Shown here in pieces: positions 7,293 through 15,609 of a stretch of DNA of 64,000 bases. Under the pieces are notes generated by a model. The model worked only from the letters and a program-made list of their open reading frames with translations. It made no database searches and had not been told where the DNA came from. Source of the stretch: Prevotella sp. oral taxon 376. Its GTDB lineage: Bacteria > Bacteroidota > Bacteroidia > Bacteroidales > Bacteroidaceae. The stretch lies in contig NZ_PYXG01000001.1 of the NCBI RefSeq assembly GCF_003043945.1, positions 992,001 to 1,056,000 on the forward strand, in the 5' to 3' direction. The position numbers and the translations under genes are program-made. The stretch's first letter is position 1. Every line of letters begins with the position of its first letter.

Positions 7293-10200
7293 ATGGATGA
7301 GAATTTGAAGAATCGTTCATTCGGTTTGCCGGAGAGGAGACAGTGGAAAAACCTGTTCGCTGCCTCTTTGTTCCTGCTGGCTCCAATATGTATGTCAGCA
7401 GCGGAAAGCAATGCTAATAAAAAAACTGTTGCCATCCAGCAACAGGCGAAAAAGACAGTTACGGGTACGGTCCTCGACGAGACTGGCCAGCCCGTAATGG
7501 GAGCTACGGTGGTGGAGAAGGGAAATCCCTCGAACGGAACCGTTACCGATATAGAGGGAAAGTTCACATTGAGGATTAATCAGGAATCCAAGATCTCCGT
7601 GAGCTATGTGGGCTACAAGTCGCAGGATGTAACCGTAGTTGGGAATTCTGTGGCTGTAAGGATGGTTCAAGATGCTGAAGCTTTAGATGAAGTGGTTGTG
7701 GTAGCTTATGGTGTTCAGAAGAAGAAAGACCTGACAGGCTCCATGACATCTGTAAGGCCTGAGAACATTCAGGTTCAGAATACGACCACCGTAACTCGTG
7801 CATTGGAGGGTGCAGCCCCTGGTATTCAAGTGGCGGCAGTGGATGGTCAGCCAGGTTTCGATATGGCGGTGCGTATCCGTGGTGTAAGTTCTACGAACGG
7901 AAATAGTTCAGCAGCTCTGATTGTAATTGATGGTGTTGCCCAACAAACTAATTCAGAATGGGAAAACCCATTGTCGCAGTTAGATCCTAACGACATTGCC
8001 TCTATTTCTATTTTAAAAGATGCAGCCTCCACGGCACTATATGGTTCTCGTGGCGCTAATGGTGTTGTATTGATTACCACGAAAAAAGGGAAGAGCGGTA
8101 AGGCTAAGATTACTTTCGAGAGCCGCTGGGGCTGGAATTCCATAGGAGACTATAATGTAAACTCCATAGACAATGCGGCTACTTATTATGAATATGCCTG
8201 GAAGAGCATTTATAATTCCTATCGCTATGGTGTGAACGGAACAGGCTTGCCAGGTATTGATGCCCAAGGATTTCCTTATACTAATGTAAAGAATCCAAAT
8301 CACACAGATGAAGAAGCGCGCTTATTTGCCAGCCAGCATTTATTTGATTATAATAACAGTGAAACAGCTTTCCAGATGAATGTGCTGCGTAACAATATGG
8401 CTTACGATCTACCAGGAGCGATTTATACCAATACAGGTACTGGCACACAATCAAGTTCTACAATGAGTGGTGAGTATTTGATAGACCCTGCTACGGGTAG
8501 ACTGAATCCTGCGGCTAGACTGCTTTATAATGATACAGCTAAAGACCTTTTATTTAAACATGCCTTTCGACAAGAATATAACTTGTCGGCAAGCGGCGGG
8601 ACAGATAAAATGCATTATTATTTCTCTCTGGGGTATCAGAATGAGCCTTCTTATTTGAAGTATAATGATTTCCGTCGTTACAATGGTCGTGCTAATATGG
8701 ATGCACAATTATTCGACTGGGTGAAGGTTGGTGCCAACATCGGTTATTCTAATACAAAGACTCATGCTCAGGCTGGGCGCTGGGGTCCCCGCCAGATTGG
8801 TGCGGCTTCAGGTAATGCCATTATGTATGTAAAGGGATGGACTCCCATAGTTCCTTTATATCAGAGAGATAAAGAAGGAAGAATAATGTATGGTGCAAAT
8901 GGTGATGCGATTTTGAATATTGCCAATAAATCCTATTCTCCTTTAGGGGCTGATAATGTTGCTTATTCTGCATGGACTCGTGATTTTATCTATGAAGCTA
9001 AGACGAATCAAGATCGTCAGGATATTGCCTTGTGGACGGGTCGTTTGTTTGCGGAGTTTTCTTTTTTGAAATATTTCAAGTTCAACTTGAATTTTAATAT
9101 GGATGAAACCAACTGGCGTCGTACTCGTTACATGAATAGTATTGCCGGTCGTGGTGCGCCCAATGGTGGTATCGGTATTCTGACTTATAGTCGGCGTATT
9201 ATCAATACACAGCAGCTGTTATCTTACTCTCAGGACTTTGGAAAGCAACACCATGTGGATGCAATGATTGGTCATGAGTATGAGGATCTCGATAGGAAGG
9301 ATGTGAACTTTGGGGCTGCCTATGAAATGATTCCGGGCTATCTGATTCCAGGTAACTTTGTAAGCCGTTATTCTAATATTCCGGCTTTCCCCAATCCAGG
9401 ATGGTCATTAGCTAAGTTTCGTACAGAGTCTTATCTTGGCCGTGCAAATTATACCTATGCAGATCGCTATTATGCATCAGCATCTTTCCGCCGCGACGCA
9501 TCTTCTAAGTTTACAAAGGATAATCGCTGGGGTACCTTCTGGTCTTTAGGAGCAGGTTGGAGGATTTCTTCAGAGAATTTTATGGCTAACACCAAGGATT
9601 GGCTGGATAACCTTAAACTCCGCGTAAGTTATGGTGTAACGGGTAACTCTAACGGGCTGACCTCTTATTACTTGAATCACACATGGAACTATGGTGTCGC
9701 CGCCTGGCAGACCTCTACCAATGGAACTGGTATTCCTAAGACTTTCGTAGTAAATTCCGGTGAACTTGTGCGTGATGACCTTACTTGGGAAAATATTCAC
9801 CAGTTTGACATAGGAGTTGATTTCTCTTTCCTTAATAGTCGCATAACTGGTGCTATTGATTACTATAATCACTTGACCACAAACTCTCTTTATAACCAGA
9901 TAGTATCTCCTTTGGCAAATGCGGGGAATGAGACACTCATCAAGAATTCGGCGAAGCTTCGTAATACTGGTATTGAGTTTGAGCTGGATGCTGATATTAT
10001 TCGTACAAAAGATTGGACTTGGAGCGTTGGGCTCAATGGTACCCATTATCGTACTATATTGGTAAAAGTTCCTGCAAGCCAGATTCCTTATTGGGACGAG
10101 ACCATTGATCTCCCTAAAGGCTGTTGGACCGCTAACAATGAAGCGATGCTAACCGCAGGTACAGGTCTTGTTGGCGGCAGAGGTATTTTCTATTTACGTG

Positions 10201-10973
10201 GTGAAGGAAAGGATCTCTTTAATCTTTATATGTTTAAATATGCAGGTGTTGATCAGGAGACAGGGTTGCCAATGTATTGGCATCGCGTAACATATAGAGA
10301 TGTAACTCCAGACAAAGAGACCGGGGCATATGCACATAATGGGCGTTATAAGCAATATAAACAGGGAGAAGATGTGAAGACTACTGCCTATTCTGATGCC
10401 TCTCGTTATGAGGTGGGCAGTGCTACTCCGGATTTTATGGGCGGTATAACAACTTCTGTCCGTTGGCGTAACATAGATTTGGGTATCGTAGCTGCTTATC
10501 AGATTGGAGGAAAGTTCTTCTCCACGGAATATGGAAATAATTTGTATAAGGGCTCAGACTTGGTAAGGCAAAGCATGCCTCCGTCGAATGACTTGGTAGG
10601 TAATACCTGGACTCCTGATAATACAGGCGCTTATTTTCCGATGCAATGGTTCCAAGGTAATGAGAGCAGCGTGGGATCTCTCCATTATGACGGATCTTGT
10701 TTTGGTGGATATAATTATACAGATATGGCTCTGTTTGATGCTAGCTATTTCCGCATTAAAAATGTTACCTTAGGCTATACGCTTCCCAAAAATCTTATAA
10801 GAAAAATAGGAATTAGTAAGTTGCGTGCATATGTATCTGCTGATAATGTGTTATTATTCTCTAAGAAGCAAGGACTTGATCCAACTGTTTCTACAATTGG
10901 TGGTATGGAAGTGCAGGATATGGCCTATCCACAAATGCAGACCATTACGATTGGTTTGAATATTGAGTTCTAA
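7293..10973 (+). CDS. SusC-family TonB-dependent receptor
   Basis: Outer-membrane transporter for an unknown glycan or nutrient, energised by TonB. It has 1226 aa. A signal-like segment (KNLFAASLFLLAPICMSAAES) is preceded by a charged 17-residue extension. A carboxypeptidase-like domain follows (TVTGTVLDETGQPVMGATVVEKG, residues about 54-130), then the TonB box and plug (YGVQKKKDLTGSMTSV..., SILKDAASTALYGSRGANGVVLITTKKG is the SusC hallmark), then a long beta-barrel ending in NIEF. The SusD-like partner follows by 15 nt. No glycoside hydrolase, sulfatase, ECF sigma/anti-sigma pair or hybrid sensor is adjacent, so the substrate cannot be inferred. Confidence 0.95.
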   Translation: MDENLKNRSFGLPERRQWKNLFAASLFLLAPICMSAAESNANKKTVAIQQQAKKTVTGTVLDETGQPVMGATVVEKGNPSNGTVTDIEGKFTLRINQESKISVSYVGYKSQDVTVVGNSVAVRMVQDAEALDEVVVVAYGVQKKKDLTGSMTSVRPENIQVQNTTTVTRALEGAAPGIQVAAVDGQPGFDMAVRIRGVSSTNGNSSAALIVIDGVAQQTNSEWENPLSQLDPNDIASISILKDAASTALYGSRGANGVVLITTKKGKSGKAKITFESRWGWNSIGDYNVNSIDNAATYYEYAWKSIYNSYRYGVNGTGLPGIDAQGFPYTNVKNPNHTDEEARLFASQHLFDYNNSETAFQMNVLRNNMAYDLPGAIYTNTGTGTQSSSTMSGEYLIDPATGRLNPAARLLYNDTAKDLLFKHAFRQEYNLSASGGTDKMHYYFSLGYQNEPSYLKYNDFRRYNGRANMDAQLFDWVKVGANIGYSNTKTHAQAGRWGPRQIGAASGNAIMYVKGWTPIVPLYQRDKEGRIMYGANGDAILNIANKSYSPLGADNVAYSAWTRDFIYEAKTNQDRQDIALWTGRLFAEFSFLKYFKFNLNFNMDETNWRRTRYMNSIAGRGAPNGGIGILTYSRRIINTQQLLSYSQDFGKQHHVDAMIGHEYEDLDRKDVNFGAAYEMIPGYLIPGNFVSRYSNIPAFPNPGWSLAKFRTESYLGRANYTYADRYYASASFRRDASSKFTKDNRWGTFWSLGAGWRISSENFMANTKDWLDNLKLRVSYGVTGNSNGLTSYYLNHTWNYGVAAWQTSTNGTGIPKTFVVNSGELVRDDLTWENIHQFDIGVDFSFLNSRITGAIDYYNHLTTNSLYNQIVSPLANAGNETLIKNSAKLRNTGIEFELDADIIRTKDWTWSVGLNGTHYRTILVKVPASQIPYWDETIDLPKGCWTANNEAMLTAGTGLVGGRGIFYLRGEGKDLFNLYMFKYAGVDQETGLPMYWHRVTYRDVTPDKETGAYAHNGRYKQYKQGEDVKTTAYSDASRYEVGSATPDFMGGITTSVRWRNIDLGIVAAYQIGGKFFSTEYGNNLYKGSDLVRQSMPPSNDLVGNTWTPDNTGAYFPMQWFQGNESSVGSLHYDGSCFGGYNYTDMALFDASYFRIKNVTLGYTLPKNLIRKIGISKLRAYVSADNVLLFSKKQGLDPTVSTIGGMEVQDMAYPQMQTITIGLNIEF

Positions 10974-10988
10974 TTAAATATAAAGAAT

Positions 10989-12632
10989 ATGAAGATATAT
11001 AGGAATGTAATCGTTTTTACGGTTCTTGGATTGTCTTTTGTGGCTTGCAGTTCTCGTCTGGATGTTACGGATCCGAATAAATTCACAGACGAAGAAATAA
11101 ACAAGTATAAGGAAGAATCTGATAAAAATACGGAAAGAGTATTAGGCGGCATGGTCAATGCTATGCCAAACTATGTAAATCTTTACGATGCAAAGATGAA
11201 TAGGAATTATTCTAATAGCAATGCTTATGAGTCCTCATTTGAATTAAGGCGTTTCGTACAATCGGGTGATGTAATAGAAGGGCGAGAGAGTGATAAAGGT
11301 AGTTACACCTTATTCTATCAGAATCATGATAATCTGCCTTATTGGGAAAATGATCAGATTGAGCAAAACTATGGGTACTATATAGGACCGGTATTGAAGA
11401 TCGCGGCAGCCACGAAACCGTTAGACTGGTTGATTAATGCTAAGACACCATTGCAAAAGGGCTATAAGGCTCGCTGCCTTACCATTAAGGCCATGGGATA
11501 CATGCAGCTAATGGAGCGCTGGACAGATTTGCAAGATGTTACTTCGGATACGAAACAAGGCTGGCCCATCTATAATAAGTATGCATATAATGATCCTTTA
11601 CCGCCGTTATCTGTAAAGGAAACTTGGAAATGGTTAAAAGATTCTCTGAAATTTGCAGTAGAGTGTTTTAAGGCTTCAGATATTGGAGTGGGTGGGTATA
11701 CCATTGGTAATGATGCTGATAAAATCCACGATGTGGATTGTGCTGTTGCCCAATATATTCGTGCCCGTGTGGCTTTAGATATGAAAGACTGGGCTACGGT
11801 TATTGAAGCAGCCACAGACTTACTGACTCATTATCCTAATCTTATTAAGGCAGAAGATTATGGAATGAACGAATCTTTGCTTCCATCTGTGGCTGCGCGG
11901 GACAAGAATAAGGGATGGATAGGTTCTGACTACAATGCAGAAAAAAACGCCTTCTTCAATCTTGAGAAAAATCCAGAAGCTATTTTCGGGGAGGCAAGAG
12001 GTGCTTCTTCTAAGTATTGGGAGTATTTTAACACATTGAAGAGCCGTCTAAACAAGTGTTATCAAATAGACCAGAATCTTTATAATGCCATGTCTGATAA
12101 TGACTGTCGTAAGGCTTGTTTCCTTTCAAAGCCATTTAAGAATTATTCTGTTTATTCTTATGAAAATGGAGATTCTACATGGTATACCTATGATATTCCC
12201 GCATACACCAACTTAAAGTGGGCCGCAACTTCTGCCATTGGCTATACCAATCATGCTAACCACTCCAGTGTCTCAGATTTTATTTACTATCGCTCATCTG
12301 CGGTTCTGTTAATGTTAGCCGAGGCATATGCGCAAAATGGACAAGAAGCCGAAGCAAAGACTGTGTTGAATAGGCTATTAGCGGCGCGTACTTTACCTCA
12401 TAGACCAACCATGACCTGCGACAACACGATGAATGCTATGTCGACTTTGGATATGGTAAGGTTGCAATGGCGTATTGAAATGTGGGGAGAGGGAGATTGG
12501 GCTTTCTTCAATCAAAAGCGTTGGGGAACGGTTCCTGTTCGTGGTGCTAATCATTGGAGCATGAAGCCTATATCCCACTATACTTGGGAAATTCCACAGC
12601 AGGAGCGTCAAGGGAATCCTTATTGGAATTAG
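10989..12632 (+). CDS. SusD-like surface lipoprotein
   Basis: Substrate-binding lid partner of the SusC receptor just upstream, anchored on the outer face of the outer membrane. The lipobox LSFVAC puts the lipidated Cys near residue 20. The 547-residue protein shows the RagB/SusD features: an early helical TPR-like part (KARCLTIKAMGYMQLMERW), later SSAVLLMLAEAYAQNGQ, and a C-terminal WRIEMWGEGDWAFFNQKRW region. The G after the lipobox Cys, common in surface-exported lipoproteins, is not evident (CSSRLDVTDP). A strong hairpin follows the gene. Confidence 0.92.
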   Translation: MKIYRNVIVFTVLGLSFVACSSRLDVTDPNKFTDEEINKYKEESDKNTERVLGGMVNAMPNYVNLYDAKMNRNYSNSNAYESSFELRRFVQSGDVIEGRESDKGSYTLFYQNHDNLPYWENDQIEQNYGYYIGPVLKIAAATKPLDWLINAKTPLQKGYKARCLTIKAMGYMQLMERWTDLQDVTSDTKQGWPIYNKYAYNDPLPPLSVKETWKWLKDSLKFAVECFKASDIGVGGYTIGNDADKIHDVDCAVAQYIRARVALDMKDWATVIEAATDLLTHYPNLIKAEDYGMNESLLPSVAARDKNKGWIGSDYNAEKNAFFNLEKNPEAIFGEARGASSKYWEYFNTLKSRLNKCYQIDQNLYNAMSDNDCRKACFLSKPFKNYSVYSYENGDSTWYTYDIPAYTNLKWAATSAIGYTNHANHSSVSDFIYYRSSAVLLMLAEAYAQNGQEAEAKTVLNRLLAARTLPHRPTMTCDNTMNAMSTLDMVRLQWRIEMWGEGDWAFFNQKRWGTVPVRGANHWSMKPISHYTWEIPQQERQGNPYWN

Positions 12633-12715
12633 ATAGCTATTAGATAAATATTCAAGTGGAAGAGGCTGTGCCCTAACATAAATGTCGAAAGCTAGATATG
12701 ATTAAACTCTAAATC

Positions 12716-12750
12716 ATGAGCCCGGTAAAATACCGGGCTCATTTCATCCA
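12716..12750 (+). terminator. intrinsic terminator after susD
   Basis: A perfect 12-bp stem, ATGAGCCCGGTA with TACCGGGCTCAT, closes on a 3-nt AAA loop and is followed by a short T-containing tail. It isolates the SusCD pair as its own transcript. Confidence 0.75.
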
Positions 12751-12938
12751 ATTTCGATTTAATGCTTTTATAAATGGGATGTATGACTTAGTATAGGTTC
12801 TGGTTATTCTCTAAACTTATCACATGGGGAAAAGCATGTTAAATCTGAATTTTCTGCTTCTTTGATGCTATGGCATTATTCGAACTCCTATACATAAATT
12901 TCAGAGGTTCGTATTTATAGATGGGAATATACATAATT

Positions 12939-12972
12939 CCCCCCGAAAGGTAAATAATTGCCTTTCGGGGGG
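12939..12972 (-). terminator. intrinsic terminator of the HU gene
   Basis: CCCCCCGAAAGG (12939-12950) pairs perfectly with CCTTTCGGGGGG (12961-12972). On the minus strand it follows the HU stop codon by 33 nt and is trailed by AATTATGT. The 195 nt between this hairpin and the susD terminator hold nothing I can identify. Confidence 0.75.
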
Positions 12973-13005
12973 ATATCAAAGAAAAGTTCTAAATTATTGT
13001 TGCTA

Positions 13006-13278
13006 TTACTTAACAGCGTCAGCCAATTCAGCACCAGCCTTGAACTTAGCTACCTTCTTTGCAGCAATCTTAATTTTTGCCTTGGTAGCAGGATTGATGC
13101 CTTCACGAGAAGGACGCTTTGCTACTGCAAATGTTCCGAAACCTACGAGCTGTACCTTGTCACCAGCAACCAGGGCCTCCTTGATGGCCTCTGTTGTAGC
13201 ATCCAATGCTTTCTTTGCATCTACTTTGCTTAACCCTGCAATTTCTGCAATCTTTGCAACTAATTCTGACTTGTTCAT
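13006..13278 (-). CDS. hup: HU-family DNA-binding protein
   Basis: Small dimeric nucleoid protein (90 aa) that bends DNA. The start MNKSELVAKIAEIAGLSK, the GFGTFAVAKRPSREGINPATK arm (signature of bacterial HU/IHF) and the Lys-rich C-terminus all match HU-beta. It has its own promoter and a strong terminator, so it is monocistronic. It is divergent from the rhomboid gene. Confidence 0.95.
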   Translation of the reverse strand: MNKSELVAKIAEIAGLSKVDAKKALDATTEAIKEALVAGDKVQLVGFGTFAVAKRPSREGINPATKAKIKIAAKKVAKFKAGAELADAVK

Positions 13279-13329
13279 AATTTTGATTTATTAAATGATT
13301 AATTAATGATTAGATGTCATATTTCTGCA

Positions 13330-13360
13330 CAAATATAAGTTAAAGATTTTAGAAAACAAA
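13330..13360 (-). promoter_or_regulatory. HU promoter
   Basis: On the minus strand TTTG (13360-13357), 19 nt, TATATTTG (13337-13330), followed by a leader of about 50 nt. Confidence 0.65.
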
Positions 13361-13421
13361 CAAAAAATCAAGAAAAATAAAGAAATCCTCGAAAAAAAGG
13401 TGTTTGAAATCCCTTTTTATG

Positions 13422-13450
13422 TTGATTACGGGATATTTTTTGTAATTTTG
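13422..13450 (+). promoter_or_regulatory. rhomboid gene promoter
   Basis: TTG (13422-13424) and TAATTTTG (13443-13450) are 18 nt apart, 42 nt before the start codon. Confidence 0.5.
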
Positions 13451-13492
13451 TCGCTGTTTTTAGTGTTTGATGATTAAACGGAATTACTCTAT

Positions 13493-14407
13493 ATGCGGAA
13501 TATACCTTTAGTAACAAGGAATTTGCTTATCTGCAATGTATTGATGTTTTTGGTAACATTGTTGTATGGGACGAATGCCAGTGGAGGATTCATTCTCAAT
13601 GACATCCTGGGTCTGCATTTTTTCATGGCTTCCGATTTTCATATTTATCAGTTGTTCACCTATATGTTCATGCATGGTGGGTGGGGGCACCTTTTCTTTA
13701 ATATGTTTGCCTTGTGGATGTTTGGCATGGTCGTAGAAAGGGTATGGGGACCTAAGAAGTTCCTTTTCTATTATATTTCCTGCGGCCTGGGAGCTGGACT
13801 AATGCAAGAGTTGGCTCAGTATGGCACCTATCTGGTAGAGAATTTTGCTGCTTATCAATATGTTGTTACTGAATATGGTCGGCGCATTGCCATGGGAGAT
13901 TATCTCAATCTGTGGACTACGGTGGGGGCTTCGGGTGCGATATATGGCATTTTGCTGGCCTTTGGCATGATATTTCCGGATGAAAGAATTTTTATTTTCC
14001 CTTTGCCGGTTCCAATCAAGGGCAAATGGTTCGTACTCTTGTATGCGGGCATAGAGCTTGTGTCGGCTTTTGCCTCTCAGGGCGACGGTGTGGCTCACTT
14101 GGCTCATTTGGGAGGTATGCTTTTCGGATATCTGATGATTCTTTATTGGAAGAAGCATCCTGCGTCGGGATATGGTCGCTCGAACGGGGAGAGAATTTTT
14201 GACAGTATGCGAAACAAATGGGAGCAAAGGAATCATAAAGGCTCAAGGAATACGACTACGCGAGCCGGTTCCGATCAGGATTATAATGTGCGGAAGAAGC
14301 AAGAGCAGGAAGAAATTGACCGCATCTTGGACAAGATTCGCAAGAGTGGTTACGATAGCTTGACAAGTGAAGAGAAGCAGAAGCTTTTTGAACACAGCGA
14401 CCGATAA
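13493..14407 (+). CDS. rhomboid family intramembrane serine protease
   Basis: Polytopic inner-membrane protease of 304 aa that cleaves membrane-protein substrates within the bilayer. The catalytic Ser147 is in GASGAIYG and the His205 in AHLAHLGG; the HGGWGHLFFNMFALW motif at residues 61-75 supplies the oxyanion His and Asn. About six membrane segments are visible before residue 220. The remaining 85 residues are hydrophilic, Lys/Glu-rich and probably cytoplasmic, ending in a short DRILDKIRKSGYDSLTSEEK motif common at the C-terminus of Bacteroidetes rhomboids. The stop overlaps the next start by one base, so the two genes are translationally coupled. Confidence 0.92.
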   Translation: MRNIPLVTRNLLICNVLMFLVTLLYGTNASGGFILNDILGLHFFMASDFHIYQLFTYMFMHGGWGHLFFNMFALWMFGMVVERVWGPKKFLFYYISCGLGAGLMQELAQYGTYLVENFAAYQYVVTEYGRRIAMGDYLNLWTTVGASGAIYGILLAFGMIFPDERIFIFPLPVPIKGKWFVLLYAGIELVSAFASQGDGVAHLAHLGGMLFGYLMILYWKKHPASGYGRSNGERIFDSMRNKWEQRNHKGSRNTTTRAGSDQDYNVRKKQEQEEIDRILDKIRKSGYDSLTSEEKQKLFEHSDR

Positions 14408-15495
14408 TGTTTAAGCAAATAAAGAAGTTTGCGCTGCAGATGGTGGCGGGTGCTAATATAGCCACCCTTCTGGTAATGTGGTTAATAGGATATTCGGGTC
14501 ATCTGAATCCTGCCAGTCATGCTTCGTTGTCGAATCTTAATTTAGCCTTTCCGATTTTTTTGCTTCTCAATCTTGCTTTTTTAATCTTCTGGATAGTCTT
14601 CAAACTGAAATATGCGTTGATACCCCTCGTGGGATTTATCCTTTGTTATCAACCCGTCAGAGCCTATATTCCCCTGAATGTTCCGAGCGAAGTGCCAGAT
14701 GATGCCATTAAAGTATTGTCGTATAATGTGTGGGGGTTTGCATATTGGGAAGAGCAGAGCCGGGGGAATCCCATCATACAGTATATTGCGGGCCAGAAGG
14801 CGGACATCGTTTGTTTGCAGGAGGCTTCGTGCCCTTCGGAGACCCGAGCCTATTTGGATAAGGTGATAGGGGGGATGTATGAGTATTCTGACACATCCTG
14901 CATGAAGAAAGGAGAAAACATACTTGCGATTTACAGTCGTTTTCCTATCGTCCAAAAGGAGAAAATCGTTTATAAGTCAGTAGGGAATCATTCTGCCGCA
15001 TTCACCTTGAATGTACGCGGGGAGAATGTGGTTGTCGTCAATAACCATTTGGAAACCATGGGGCTTTCAGCTGCTGACAAGGCAAACTTCAAAATGATGA
15101 TGAAAGGGAAAATGGTAGGCGACAGTGCCAGGCACGAGTCATACCGGCTCATAGACAAGCTTTCTGTTGCCGCAAAGATTCGTGCACCCCAGGCAGAGGC
15201 TGTCAGGCAGTTCATCAAGAAGCGCAACTACCAAAGTATTATCTGTGTGGGCGATTTCAACGACTCTCCGCTGTCGTATACCCACAACACGATAGCAGAA
15301 GGCCTTGTCGACTGTTATATTGCGACAGGGAATGGTCCGGGTATCAGCTATCACAACTCGGGCTTCTATGTGAGAATCGACAATATCATGTGTTCAGACG
15401 ACTGGAAACCTTATTGTTGCAAAGTTGATGATAAAATTGCCACAAGCGACCATTATCCCATATATTGCTGGCTAAAAAGGCGACCTAAGCCTTAA
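14407..15495 (+). CDS. endonuclease/exonuclease/phosphatase family protein with membrane anchor
   Basis: The 362-residue protein has three N-terminal membrane segments (residues about 8-27, 40-60 and 64-83). A metal-dependent EEP hydrolase domain follows, with the motifs VLSYNVWG, IVCLQEAS, NNHLE, CVGDFNDSP and the C-terminal SDHYPI. These hold the usual metal-binding Asn, Glu, Asp and His. The substrate could be a nucleic acid or a phospho-lipid/inositol; the sequence does not decide. The catalytic domain probably lies on the periplasmic side if the N-terminus is cytoplasmic and there are three spans. It overlaps the rhomboid gene by one base. Confidence 0.85.
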   Translation: MFKQIKKFALQMVAGANIATLLVMWLIGYSGHLNPASHASLSNLNLAFPIFLLLNLAFLIFWIVFKLKYALIPLVGFILCYQPVRAYIPLNVPSEVPDDAIKVLSYNVWGFAYWEEQSRGNPIIQYIAGQKADIVCLQEASCPSETRAYLDKVIGGMYEYSDTSCMKKGENILAIYSRFPIVQKEKIVYKSVGNHSAAFTLNVRGENVVVVNNHLETMGLSAADKANFKMMMKGKMVGDSARHESYRLIDKLSVAAKIRAPQAEAVRQFIKKRNYQSIICVGDFNDSPLSYTHNTIAEGLVDCYIATGNGPGISYHNSGFYVRIDNIMCSDDWKPYCCKVDDKIATSDHYPIYCWLKRRPKP

Positions 15496-15543
15496 AAAAT
15501 GAAGAATAATGGCTTAAAATTTTCCCAAGTATGAAAATTTGCT

Positions 15544-15551
15544 TATCTTTG
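15544..15551 (+). promoter_or_regulatory. -7 box of secDF
   Basis: TATCTTTG, 58 nt before the secDF start; the -33 region is only T-rich (TTTT near 15520). Confidence 0.5.
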
Positions 15552-15609
15552 CATGTCTTATATACAATTGAAAAAGAGAAACAAATAAATCAAATAAATA
15601 AAACAAAAA

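Noticed and set aside
12881..12911. Small RNA hairpin between the susD and HU terminators
   Set aside because: Only five to six base pairs with a long loop, and no promoter box in front of it.
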